Assembly (NCBI GenBank): GCA_024516155.1
Contig: JAJJXM010000016.1
Coordinates: forward strand, 1 to 64,000
Direction of reading: 5' to 3'
DNA: 64,000 bases
DNA from: Pyronema omphalodes
Taxonomy: Eukaryota; Ascomycota; Pezizomycetes; Pezizales; Pyronemataceae
Made by a program: the position numbers and the translations under genes
Notes under the pieces: model-generated
The model's database searches: none
The model's input: only the letters and a program-made list of their open reading frames with translations
Told to the model about the DNA's origin: nothing
In this document: piece by piece, positions 40,756-51,454 of the stretch
Position numbering within the stretch: position 1 is the stretch's first letter
Layout of the letters: each line of letters opens with the position of its first letter

Positions 40756-43700
40756 CTACTCGATGTTGGCGAACTCGAATCTAGGGTTTCCAGGCTCCGC
40801 ACCCTCGGCCAAAGCGGGAAGGTTCTCGACAACCTGTCCGTCAAGAGTCTTTCCAGTCTTTCCTCCCTCCTCAACAACGACAACAACAACGTTCTTGCAA
40901 CCAGTGGTCTTCTTCAAGGTGGGAACAACCTCCTTGAGGGTCTCGACCTCGTCGAAAGCAAGCTTACGGTTGAAGACAGTCTCAGCATTCTCAGCCTGGA
41001 GACGCTTCTTCAATCCCTGGACGAAGGGCATGGCCTTCTTGGTCTCTCCCAACTTGGCAACCTTTCCGCTGAGCTCCTTGTCGTTGACGGTCAAGGTAAC
41101 CTTGTCGAAGGACTCACGGACAAGGTCGATGTACTTCTCCTGCCAGCTGGGGTAGTTCAAGGAAACGTAGATGGTGAGCTGCTTAGGCAACTTGGGGTCG
41201 TAGGATGTTCCCTTGCCCTTAGCCTTCTTCTTGAGCTGGGCAGCCTCGGTGGAGGTGATGTTGCTGGCAGTCTGCTGGACGTAGACACGGGCAGCGGTGG
41301 AAGCAACATCGATGGGGGCGGTGGGAAGGGGGAAGCGCTCGTTCTGGATGGATCCAGTCTAGAAATATAATATCAACTACTGTTTTATGAAAATGTCATA
41401 GCTGTCATTACTTACGTTCTTGAGGAGATCCTGCCAGACGTACTCAGCCCAGTGGGGAGCGACGGGGTTGATCATCAAGGCCTGAGTCTTGATCCAGGCA
41501 AGGACCAAGTCCTTGTGCATTCCGATGCTGCTAGTGGCCTCACGGTAGGTATCACGGGCAGCCTGGAACTCGTAGTATCCGGTCTTCAAGGCGAGCTTGT
41601 AGGAGGTGCTATAATTAATTAGTATGACGCTATGAATAATAATCAATGAAACCTACGAGTCGTAGTTCTCCTTGGTGGCGGCAATGAGCTCGTTCATCTC
41701 GTTCTGGAAGATCTTGTCCCAGAAGGTATCCTTGGGGCCGGTTCTGAGCTTTCCAGCCTCGGCATCCTTAACGATGTCCTCACACCACTCCTTCAAAGTG
41801 TACAATCTGAGAATGGCGGCGTTGGCGACCTTCTCCTCAAAGTTGGCATCCTCAACACTGTCTCCAGCGTCGGCGAACGCAATTCTGGCGGCATCGGCAC
41901 CGAACTTGTCGACGGTCTCCTTGAGGGTCAAGAAGTTACCGGTGGACTTGGACATCTTCTCACCGTTAAGCATGAGATGTCCGTTGGCACGGATACCCTT
42001 GGGCCAGTACTTGGGAGGGAAGATGGCAACGTGAATGTACAAGAAGAAAGTCAAGTGGTTCTGGATCAAGTCCTTTCCGGAGATGTTGACATCGAGAGGG
42101 TAGAAGTACTCGAACTCACGGCGCATCTTAACCAACCAGTCCATGGGCAAGTTGTTCTTCTCAATGAGGTCCTGGGGCAATTCACGCTGGCAGAAGAGGT
42201 AGTCCCAGACCTCATCAATCATCTGCTCAGGAGTAATACCGGCAATACCAAGCTCCTTACCGTCAATGCTGCTGTGAAGGTAGTGGGCAATGGTGTAGTA
42301 TGCCATGTAGATGGTAGAGTCGGACAAAGACTCAACCAAGAACTGCTGGTCCCAAGGAAGCTTGGAACCGAGACCGAAGGAACGGGCACAAGCCCACTGG
42401 TTCAACCAGCCAAGGTTTGCAACCAATCCGTTCTTGGTTTCGTCGTGGTAAGAGTTGAGACCCTCCTTGACGTAGTTCTCAGTCTGCTCTCTCCACTGGG
42501 CCTCACCATAGTCGAGGTACCACTGGTCGAGAAGGGCAACGACACAAGGATCGTTGGAACGGGAGGTGACCTGTCCTTCGGGCTCGGCGTAGGCGAAAGC
42601 CTCTCCGCTGGCAATGAGCGCAGCACGGACCTTGGGCTTAGCAACCTCAACCTTCTCTCCCTTGAAGTCTCCAATCAACATAATTCCCTGGTAGAAACCC
42701 TCCTTGTAGGCAAGATCCTTGGCCTCAGCAAGCTGCTTGGCATCCTTGGGGGAGTTGATCTTGAGCTTCTTCACCAAGAACTCGGCGGTCTTGTTTCCGT
42801 AGGAAGGAGTCTGGATAATCTCGGGGATCTCCAACTCAGCCCACTCCTTCTTGATTCCGTAGTACTCAGCCTTCTTGGCCAAGTCGCTGACGGTGGCGTA
42901 ATCGTCAGGAGAGTCTGAAGGAACGGAAGTAACAACACCAGTACCCTTGGTGGCAAGGACAGTCTCCATGGGAAGAACACGGACACCATCAGTGTGAATG
43001 GAAAGAGGAGCCTTGACGAGAGTTCCAACAAGAGACTTTCCGACAACAGTAGCAACACAGGGGAATTCACCCTCCTTGGGGAAAATCTTCTGGTATGCCA
43101 TGTTGCGGGCAGCACGCTCAGTGCAGAGGTAGTACTCAGTCTCGGAAATCTTGTAGATTCCGTAGGTGATGGTGGGCCCAACGAAACAGCAGGTCTGTCC
43201 GTACATAGTCTCGGGTCTGAGGGTTGCGGCAACCATGTATACGTTGGCTCCAGCGGGGAGCTTGCCAGCAAGCTCAGCCTGAGCGGTCTCGGTCCACTCC
43301 AAAACCTTAATCTTAATTCCAGTGTACTCCTGGGGTCCAACACCCTCTCCGTCACTTCTGTCGTGGTCCATGCAAGGCTGTCCGTCCTTAGGGGAGTAGA
43401 TGGTGTATCTTTCTCCGTACTTGATCTTTCCGAGATCACGGAGTCTGTTCATCTGCCAGCGGACGAAGGCATCGTAGTAGGGGTTGACGTCAGTAGTGAT
43501 CATGGAACGTCTCCAGTCAACACGGAGACCGATGGAGTTACAGTCGCGCTTGCAGAGGGGAGGGAAATATCCAAGCCAGTGGTATGGGTCGGCGAACTTG
43601 TGGATTTCCTCGAGGGGAATTCCAATCGACAACATGATCTGGAACTGCCACTTGACCTTTACGGCCTTAGCAGCAGCCTTTCCCTTCTTTGCGGCGAACT

Positions 43701-44306
43701 TGGTAACGTCCTCCTTGGTAGCAGCCTTAGCCGGGGCGGCAGCGGGCTCCTCGTTGTCCTCATCGGGGCAGTTCTCGAAGTTCTGTCCGAAAAGCTCAAC
43801 CTCACTATATCCAGAGTTTAGTTTTCAACAGCAACACAAGCGTCTTGGACCAAACATACCGCTTCAACTTGTCCGCACAAGCCTTGATAGGCATTCCGGT
43901 ACAGTGGAATCCCATGGGGAAGAGGGCTCTCTTTCCCTGCATTCTAGAGTATCCAGTCTGGAACTCGACCTTGGAGAGAGAGAACGAGTGACCAGCGTGA
44001 AGGGTTCCGTTCATGTAAGGGTAGGCCATGCACCCAAAGAACTTGGGGTGCTTCTCACGAAGCTCATCGGCATCAGTGATAGGGTCCTCTTCGAGAGTAG
44101 GGGCATCGGTCTCGTAGGTCTTGTTCTCAGCCCAGTACTGCTGGTACTTCTTCTCGATCGCAACGAGAGCATCGCGCTTCTCGGTCTGTAATGCGCATTA
44201 GCTTGGTCTGCGCGCTAATCAGCAAAATTTCATGAGGAGGGTCGCAAACGTTCTCCAGCTTCAGGGTGGCCTTGGAGGCATTAGCAGGATCGAGAGCGTC
44301 AGCCAT
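40756..44306 (-). CDS. Cytosolic leucyl-tRNA synthetase
   Basis: Five exons on the minus strand: 44306-44250, 44185-43860, 43804-41657, 41608-41416, 41358-40756; 1108 aa. It attaches leucine to tRNA-Leu in the cytosol. The class I HIGH-like motif is NGTLHAGHSFS; the KMSKS motif is NGEKMSKSTGN (about residue 740). The inserted CP1 editing domain has the threonine-rich/conserved TLRPETMYGQTC segment. The large size, eukaryote/archaea-like insertions and the C-terminal extension (LTIYVSLNYPSWQEKYIDL onward) fit the cytosolic enzyme (yeast CDC60) rather than the mitochondrial one. Introns are 48-64 bp. Divergent with SRP72. Confidence 0.95.
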
Positions 44307-44562
44307 GGTTGCGGGATTGTTTATCTTTCCTGGTGACGGACTTTGACAATTAATTCGCAGAGTCACTTCGCTTGTCTCTGTCGCTCACCCCCGCCAGCGC
44401 CCAGAAACTTAACCCCTCATTAATCCTGGTCACTGTAACTAAGTGTAACCGCTGTCATCAATTGGGAGTAGTCAGCACCCGCCAGCAGAGCCGCAACTGT
44501 TGCTGTGCGTGTGTCCACTGAGATATCTGGCCCCGCTTCATCACCGAAGCTTCACCGAAATA
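44307..44562. promoter_or_regulatory. Shared promoter region of LeuRS and SRP72
   Basis: 256 bases between two divergent start codons. No clear TATA box. The region must hold both promoters and leaders, so the two protein-synthesis genes may be co-regulated. Confidence 0.5.
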
Positions 44563-46646
44563 ATGGCGGCAGCTCAATACACCCCCGAATCGCTAGACAC
44601 GTTACTCCAGCAGCTGTCTTTATCCGAGGACGCCGCACCAAACCACGAGGAGATTCTCAAGCACGCCAACAACGTTCTCAAGAAGTCGAAAGGCAATCCG
44701 CGTGCTCTTCACACCAAGGTCGTTGCCTTGCTTAACCTCGACCGCCACGAAGATGCTTTCAAGGTTCTCGCCAGTCAAGAAGGCCAGGCGATTGCGGATA
44801 TAGCTATTTTGGAACGCGCCTACTGTTTGTGGAAACTTGGAAAGCCCCAGGAAGCAGTGGATTGGGTGAAGAAGGCTCCTACGAGTAGCAGAGGATTGAA
44901 GCACATCACAGCACAGGCCGTTAGTCTACCATCCATATGAAGCTCGGGATTGAGCTCTAATTAAGATTTCTTCTAGTACTACCGTCTTGAGAACTTTGAG
45001 GAAGTTTCGAAGATTTTGGCCGACCTAGCAGCAACACCCCACGAAGCTCCCAACGAAGACGCCGACCTTCGCATCAACAGTCGGGCGGCAGATGCTCTAT
45101 TAGCATGGGATGGGAGGCGTGGTAACATTGCGGATAAGAAAGTATCCAGCGAGGATCTCGAGATCTTCGAGGCTACCTTCAACGCTGCTTGCGTTCAGAT
45201 CGCCTGTGGTAAATTCGGACAGGCCACGGTATTGTTGAAGCAGTCAAGAAGTATGACTATGTTGGATTTCTAGGCTGGTGAACTTAGCTAATTTTGGTAC
45301 ATAGAGCTTTGGGAGTCAATTGACGACCTGTCCCCGGAAGAGAAAGACGCCGAGCTCGAGCCCGTTATCGTTCAGGAAATCTACGTTTCGTTAAGGACCG
45401 GAAAGTTTGACCAGGCAAAGAAATTGGCCGACGAACTCAGTGCCAAAACTATCAAGGACGAAGCTCTACGAGTTGTTGCTACAGTCAATAAGATTGCTGT
45501 TGACTCCCAAACCGAAGACTACAACCCCTACCTGGCATTTCAGACCTATAACGAAACCATTAAGGCAGCAACGTCACCCAAAGCCAAACCTTTCGGATTC
45601 CAAGCACGAATTCTTGCTCAGGACGACGCCATCCTCAGTCTCAACATTGGAAAGACCAACGAGGCCGAAAACAAAGCAACCAGATACCACGCCGTCTATC
45701 CCTCGGAGGAAAACTTCAATGCCATCCGCGCCGCTGCCCAGACTGCAAATAAGACCAGCGCCGACGTCGGTAAGAAACTTGAGAAACTCGTTGCGGCAAA
45801 CCCAACAAATATTGGATTAGCCGTCTCATTGGTGCAAACCCGAATGAGCACCGGAAACATTACCGGCTCCATCAGCGTATTGGAATCTCTATTTACCGCT
45901 TTGGAGCCTGCAAAGAAGTTCCAGCCTGGTCTTGTTGGTCTTTTGGTAAAATTATATGAGCACCAGGGACGCAAACAGCACGTGAGGAATATTCTATCAG
46001 AGGCCAGCGAATGGTGGAGAAGTACTCCCCAGCCTGTATGTTCCCTAAATTAATCCTTCAAACAACATTTGCTAATGGAAATTCACAGGACCTCACTCTC
46101 CTCCGCGCTGCTGGTAAATCCAAGCTTGAGTCTGACAATGCCGCCGACCTCATCTCCGCCGGCGAAATCTTCTCATCTCTTCTCGCCGCAAACCCATCCG
46201 ATCGTAATGCCGTCGCCGGAATCGTCGCTTCATATGCTACAACCGAACCTTCCAAAATTTCCAACCACATAGACACTCTCACACCTGTCGATAAGCTCGT
46301 TGCCGGTATTGATATTGATGCGTTGGAGTCCGCCGGAGTTGCACAACCTCCCCGGAAAAGAAGTGCAGAAGACGAGATCGCACCGTCAACAAAGGCTAAG
46401 AAAACCAAGAAGAGGAAGCCGCGTTTGCCGAAGAACTATGACCCATCGAAGACTGTCGATCCCGAGCGTTGGTTGCCAATGCGTGACCGAAGCTACTACA
46501 AGCCCAAGGGACGGAAAGGAAAGCAGAAGGCGTCTGCATCGACTCAAGGTGGGCCGGTACAGGAGCAAACAATTGGTATGGAGGGAACAAAGGTTATTTC
46601 AGTACCAGCCCCCAAGAAGGGTGGAAAGAAGAAGAGAGGAAACTAG
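44563..46646 (+). CDS. SRP72: Signal recognition particle subunit SRP72
   Basis: Four exons: 44563-44919, 44977-45250, 45305-46035, 46089-46646; 639 aa. The N-terminal two thirds are TPR-like helical repeats (ERAYCLWKLGKPQEAVDWV, FNAACVQIACGKFGQATVLL) that bind SRP68. The C-terminus carries the SRP72 RNA-binding motif, PRLPKNYDPSKTVDPERWLP, followed by MRDRSYYKPKGRKGKQ and a lysine-rich end. The protein is part of the SRP S domain that targets secretory ribosomes to the ER. A nuclear-type basic cluster (KAKKTKKRKPRLPKN) precedes the motif. Convergent with the Rpr2 gene, 85 bases between stops. Confidence 0.93.
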
Positions 46647-46731
46647 AGGCGTCATGGGTGACTGTTATGCGAAATTTCATGTAGAATCGTGTCATTTAAA
46701 ATTCGAATTACGATAATAATTAGGCGTTGGT

Positions 46732-47373
46732 TTAGGTCATTATGACATCGTCCATCTGTACATCTATTGTCTCTGTGACTGGCGTAGTTTCTGCTACGGT
46801 TTGTGTAGTGGTTGTCGGTGCCTCTGTTGTAGATGTGTTGCTATCCCGAACGTCCAGAATATTCACGAGCCGTTTGTCAAGAAGCTTCTCCTCAATCTTA
46901 AACACACGGATCCCCTTATCTGCAGCCTTCTTCTTCTCCTGCTTTCCTTTCTTTCCCGTTTCTGCAACTGGTTCCTCCTTAGGTTTCTTCAGCAGCTTCC
47001 TCTTCGCTCTATGCTCGTCCTGTCCAACCGGAAACCTCTTCACTGTTCCACAAGCTTTACACTCGACAACCAACACATCTGCCCATTTCTTCTTTCCATC
47101 TTTGGACTTGTTCTCAATTCGATGTTCCGATGTAACTCCTGGGACCAGAAGACTTTCGCAGCGCTTGCATATCGTCCTCTTGATCGATGAGTCAACTCTT
47201 AAAACCTGTTTCCTGGCGACGGATCGAAAGTTGTGAAGGTAGAATCTCGAGAGTCCCTGGGTGTCGATATCTTTCGTCGACTTGGTGTCATTTGGGATTC
47301 CCAGTAATGTCGCGGCTTGGTAAAGATGTGACAATCTTGCGAACTGTGGATTATTCTGGCCCTTGGAAGCCAT
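46732..47373 (-). CDS. RPR2: RNase P subunit Rpr2/Rpp21-like
   Basis: Single exon, 213 aa, start ATG at 47373. Two CxxC pairs form the zinc ribbon of the Rpr2/Rpp21/Rpp21-archaeal family: CKRCESLLVPG (about residue 69) and VECKACGTVKRFP (about 105). The N-terminal helices (ARLSHLYQAATLL, LSRFYLHNFRSVARKQVLR) match the family. It is a protein part of nuclear RNase P, which removes 5' leaders of pre-tRNA. The C-terminus has an added Lys-rich stretch and a Thr-rich low-complexity tail (STTEAPTTTTQTVAETT). Divergent with the mitochondrial L16 gene. Confidence 0.88.
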   Translation of the reverse strand: MASKGQNNPQFARLSHLYQAATLLGIPNDTKSTKDIDTQGLSRFYLHNFRSVARKQVLRVDSSIKRTICKRCESLLVPGVTSEHRIENKSKDGKKKWADVLVVECKACGTVKRFPVGQDEHRAKRKLLKKPKEEPVAETGKKGKQEKKKAADKGIRVFKIEEKLLDKRLVNILDVRDSNTSTTEAPTTTTQTVAETTPVTETIDVQMDDVIMT

Positions 47374-47601
47374 GTATATTGTTGTAACTTATGTGGTGTT
47401 GTAATTGCTGTATTCGTAAAGGTTGCGACTTCCGACGTTGTGGAGGACGTGAGGTGAGTCGTTTGACGGCGGTCTCTTTGGCGGGGGAGGAGCGAGGGAG
47501 CCAAAGTGCGCCGGGTTAGCGCGCGCGCTAAAAATGTAACTTTCAACACGCCGTGTCGGATCCCCGAACGTTTTAGATTTCCGCGCAACTTCTCGACAAC
47601 A
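47374..47601. promoter_or_regulatory. Shared promoter region of RPR2 and MRPL16
   Basis: 228 bases between divergent start codons. Includes an alternating GCGCGCGC run near 47519-47527. No TATA box recognised. Confidence 0.5.
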
Positions 47602-48579
47602 ATGCAGGCAATCCGACGTTCCTTTGCGGCATTGGCCGTCCGGCCCTCCGCTTCTGTTCTTGCCGAAGTTCGAACCGGTATCTTTTGTCCCAGGAACCAG
47701 GGCGCCAGAAGGTCGCTGATCAAAGGAATAAATAGGTGCCATCGTTTCCGCCGCTACTCAGCTCCTCCGCTTCCCCGTCGAGAACCGTACCTTTACTTCG
47801 TCTGCTCAGCAGAACACCTGGCTTCGTATGTTTCCCGAAGGACAAGGTTTTCACGGAATCTAGAGGTCTGATGTACTATCGCAGTTCCTAAGTCCGGTGA
47901 CCACGGTTCAACAAGAAAGGGAAGACCTAGAGTTCCAACTGGAGGTTCTACTCGTGGAACTACCGTTGTCTGGGGTGACTATGGATTGCGCATGTGTGAT
48001 CACCACCGCAGAGTTTCTGCGCTGCAGCTTAAGAACGCGGAGGACACTATCAGGAAGAAGCTCAGAGGAATGAAGTACCGTTTATACACGCGAGTTGCTT
48101 GTAACATTCCTGTTTACACCAAGGGAAACGAGGTGGGTCTATATTATTATCGTTTAAAGCATGAAGAGACGGGACGGGATAGCTAATGGGCGTTTTTTGT
48201 TGGGGGACAGACTCGTATGGGTACTGGTAAAGGATCCATGGACTACTGGGCATGTCGTCTTCCCACCAACCGCGTAATTTTCGAACTCAAAGGAGAGATC
48301 CACGAGCAGATTGTTCGGGATGCCTTCCGAGTAGCAGCCGGAAAGCTTTCTGGTATTTTTAATTCTTTCTGGATGGACAGATAGCGCGTGCTGATCCAAT
48401 GAATTATAGGAAACTACGAGACTATCAAGCGTGGTGATGCTCCTTGTATTGGAGCTACTAAGCTTACCCCGGAGAACATTAAGAAGCTTCTTTCTCGCAA
48501 GGGAGCTCCTATCGATCCTCTTAACAGATACCTTGCGGCTAACCCTGCGGCTCGCGAGGCTGCTGAGGCTGCTAAATAA
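47602..48579 (+). CDS. MRPL16: Mitochondrial large ribosomal subunit protein uL16m
   Basis: Five exons: 47602-47677, 47736-47825, 47885-48132, 48211-48352, 48410-48579; 241 aa. The basic, acid-poor N-terminus (MQAIRRSFAALAVRPSASVL) looks like a mitochondrial presequence. The uL16 core follows: GRPRVPTGGSTRGTTVVWGD, GLRM, RGMKYRLYTRVACNIPVYTK, GTGKGSMDYWACRLP and the C-terminal EIHEQIVRDAFRVAAGKL. uL16m lies at the peptidyl transferase side of the mitoribosome. All four introns are needed to keep the conserved frame and each has a clear branch/acceptor. Ends in an Ala-rich tail. Confidence 0.92.
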
Positions 48580-49477
48580 AGGAGTCGGTTGGCGAGGATG
48601 GCGAGGAGGTTGATGATACCAAAATAAATATGTATATTACTTGTAGCGTTGGGAAGGCGTGGGCATTGATTTCTCTCCAATTGGTTTACTGGAAATTTTG
48701 CATACATATGATTATCTAGCGATACTTACCCCGCAGCGGAAATCTGAAAAAAGTTATGACGATCAAACAGACGCCAGTGACAGAAGCAGATGATGGTGAT
48801 GGACTGTTTTAAAAGGTGCCTGTGATCTTTGAGATTAGAGCCGAGTACTCTTTGAGTTAAGAATTACCACCGGTGCAAAGTTCTCTTTATAGGAAGAGAA
48901 TTTAGAGCATCTAAAGTGAACGGTGCATTTCGGAGTTTCAGAATTGGAATTCCAATCGAGTGATACCTATGATGCACGTGGCGTTTTGATAAACGTACAT
49001 ATGTTTCACAATTTCTCAGTCAAAACCTCTGAGTCAGAGCATCGATAAAGTGGGTGAGTTGCGCCGCACTGTTAGTAGCTCTTAGAAGTTAGAATACTTT
49101 GCTATATTCAAAATCCTTATCCCACATAACAAGACCTATATTCAACTGTCCTCATCAAGCCGTTGCGTTGCCATCGAGTACATAGCCAGCCGCCGATAAG
49201 CGGCCCGACCCGCGCACCTCGAGCTCTCGGGAAGTTTTCGCCCCATCATAACGCAACCCGGTATAAAATCAAGTTCTATTCTGTTTCAGGTAATCAGATC
49301 CTTTTTTTATGTGGCAGTACACCGTACGCTATACGCAACCGGTCGCAAGGTGCAAGTTGCTACCCCACACTGCTATGAGCGTTGCACTGTTGCACATCCG
49401 ACATCCTACGTCATCGCCCTGCTAGACAAGGTACGAGGGGCAGGACAAGCTTATGGTTCACCTGACTGAGCTTTTGA

Positions 49478-49484
49478 TATAAAA
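49478..49484 (+). promoter_or_regulatory. Likely TATA box of the 69-aa protein gene
   Basis: TATAAAA, 142 bases before the ATG at 49626. A CA repeat and an A/C-rich, G-poor leader lie between them, typical of strongly expressed fungal genes. Confidence 0.5.
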
Positions 49485-49496
49485 CCCAGCTTTATC

Positions 49497-49519
49497 CACA
49501 CACACACACACACACACAC
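49497..49519. repeat. (CA)n microsatellite
   Basis: About eleven CA units in the presumed 5' leader of the following small gene. Confidence 0.9.
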
Positions 49520-49625
49520 CGTCAGCATCAATCAAGAAACCTATTCTCAAGCTTAACACCCGCGCACATATACACACACATAAATATCTTCCCCTCAAAT
49601 TCCCAACACAAACAAATAAACCAAA

Positions 49626-49835
49626 ATGCCTCTCATCGTCCCCGGTATCACCCAACAACCCGCCAGCTCCACCAACAAACAAGACAACAAGCCATCAGCA
49701 GCCGCACAAGCGTTCCATGAGGCTTCACAGGCCAACCCAGGACCTGCTATGCCGAAGGATGTTTCGGCGTTAGGAGAGAAGGCTTCTAGGGAGGAGATGG
49801 AGAAGAGGGTTAAGGAGTTGAATGAGAGGGAATGA
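49626..49835 (+). CDS. Small hydrophilic protein, function unknown
   Basis: 69 codons, single exon, MPLIVPGITQQPASS at the start and a charged helical end (KASREEMEKRVKELNERE). It has no cysteine, no signal peptide and no membrane segment, and is probably largely disordered. Support comes from a TATAAAA box 142 bases upstream, an A-rich CCAAA context just before the ATG and a codon pattern like its neighbours. The MPLIVPGI-type start resembles small conserved hydrophilic proteins I have seen in ascomycetes, but I cannot assign a function. It could be stress-related; that is a guess. Confidence 0.6.
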   Translation: MPLIVPGITQQPASSTNKQDNKPSAAAQAFHEASQANPGPAMPKDVSALGEKASREEMEKRVKELNERE

Positions 49836-50163
49836 ATAGAGGCGGAGGAGGTGGTTAGGGAGGGGTTGAGGGATGGAGTTGCGGGGAGTTTATTGTGAGG
49901 CTGAAAGATAGGGGGTTATGAACTGATGCGAGGGGAGGTGTGTCACGGGACTTAGGAAGGCGGGGCTTGAGAGAGCCGGTATATTTATATCACGTCACTT
50001 GTTAATGAATTCATGATTTTTTGTAAACTGTACCCTATTGATATAACTCGTGCTCTATAAAAATCTCGAATTAAAATCTAATTATCTAGCTCTAAATATT
50101 CCACTTCCTAGTATCTCCTAAACGAAGCTATTGCCATTACAAACTACCTCCATTAATCCCCAC

Positions 50164-50994
50164 CTACTCCTCCCCCTCGTATTCCTCTACCCCCTTAACC
50201 TTCGGCATCAAATCCAACAACCCCCTCTCCACCTCTGCCTGAAAAAACCTCTTATCACCCCTTTCCACCGAGCACTCTTTCATCTCCCAATCCCCCCTCC
50301 TAATCCCCTCCCTAACCTCCCTCTGCCATTTCCAAGCCCTAATACTCCTCATCCCCATCCCCGCCAACTCATCCCAATGATACTGCCTATTCTCCACACT
50401 TAACCCCTCCACAAATCCCTCCTCCTTCACCTCCGGAATATAGCGGTAGATATATCCAATTAAACAACTTAGATAATTTGTCCAAACCCCCCAGTACTGG
50501 TCCTCGGAGGCGTTAAGCCAGGTCGATATCAACGAATCTAGCAGTGAGGGAAGAGATGGTATCGGCTCGTATTGTGAGGGTTGAGGATAGCTCCAGGTAA
50601 CGGGGTTGAGGATTATGAGGCTTGGGGTTGCGTTTTCATTTTCATCTCCCTCCACAGCTCCCTTCCTCTCTGCCTTTTCATTCCCGTCTTCCTTTCTATC
50701 TCCCGCTCTATCTTCGATGTTGTGGGACTTTTCATAGCAAGCAGTAATAAGATTTCCAGAAAATCCTCTGTCGGCGATACGCCCAGGAACAGGACTGGCC
50801 TTCCAACCAGCGGTGGATAAAATCTCAGGAAGAAGTTCAGGCTGGGGACAGAGAAGAAAGAGATCGGAGACTATGGTGGGGACGCCGTAGTAGTGGAGTG
50901 CATCTTCGAGGAAGAGGGTGAAGGGGATTTGGTGGGATTGGAGAAGAGTGCAGATGCTGTAGCGGGGGGTGAGGGAGAGGTCGGCAAATGGCAT
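50164..50994 (-). CDS. Uncharacterised fungal protein (276 aa)
   Basis: Single exon starting at the ATG at 50994 (MPFADLSLTPRYSICTLL). The segment ALHYYGVPTIVSDLFLLCP resembles an ascomycete family of unknown function that often has this HYYGVPT signature near the N-terminus. A charged low-complexity insert (DRKEDGNEKAERKG, about residues 99-115) splits the protein. The C-terminal half has aromatic-rich helices (WGVWTNYLSCLIGYIYRYIP). No signal peptide or catalytic motif seen. The long clean frame and matched start make it a likely real gene. Confidence 0.65.
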   Translation of the reverse strand: MPFADLSLTPRYSICTLLQSHQIPFTLFLEDALHYYGVPTIVSDLFLLCPQPELLPEILSTAGWKASPVPGRIADRGFSGNLITACYEKSHNIEDRAGDRKEDGNEKAERKGAVEGDENENATPSLIILNPVTWSYPQPSQYEPIPSLPSLLDSLISTWLNASEDQYWGVWTNYLSCLIGYIYRYIPEVKEEGFVEGLSVENRQYHWDELAGMGMRSIRAWKWQREVREGIRRGDWEMKECSVERGDKRFFQAEVERGLLDLMPKVKGVEEYEGEE

Positions 50995-51050
50995 GGTTGG
51001 TATGGGGGATGTTAGGATGATGTTGTGGGTTAAGGGGGGTGTTGGGGCCC

Positions 51051-51075
51051 TGGGTTGGGTTGGGTTGGGTTGGGT
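51051..51075 (+). repeat. (TGGGT)5 microsatellite
   Basis: Five tandem TGGGT units between the divergent unknown gene and the thioesterase gene. Not a telomeric TTAGGG repeat. Confidence 0.85.
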
Positions 51076-51454
51076 GGTGTTATGGTGTTGATGTTGATGG
51101 TGAGGTCCTCTGGGGAGTTACATTGCTATTGAGTACGAGTTACGTACCCGAGTATCTACATAACCTTAAACTGACCTCTGCCTATATCAAACAAACCCAC
51201 TCTCCCCGCAGCTGAAGACATTACGAATCATCCATCAAGAAGTGAACAAACGTTCCGAGTCTCCAGCTGTCCTGTCGAGTGTCGACAGCTTCCAGTCTCG
51301 CAAGGTGTTAGCGCATGGTGCCCCGCGTAATCCCAGCACCATGCGCAGATCTTCCCCACCTATTCTCGGGTACAAACTACATACAACACAGAGCACCAAA
51401 AACCTCCGCTCTCCGCCCCGCGTCACCTCCAACCTCTCGAAGTCGACCGCCACC

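Larger units (their letters stand above)
48580..49625. other. Intergenic region
   Basis: 1.05 kb without a supported gene. It ends with a TATA box (49478-49484), a CA repeat and an A/C-rich leader that belong to the next small gene. The rest shows nothing recognisable. Confidence 0.5.

Noticed and set aside
41977..42918. 313-codon + strand frame opposite LeuRS
   Set aside because: Lies entirely antisense to the conserved LeuRS core and has only Leu/Val-rich low-complexity content.
51051..51075. TGGGT repeats as an internal telomere relic
   Set aside because: The unit is not TTAGGG or a known fungal telomere variant, and only five copies exist.
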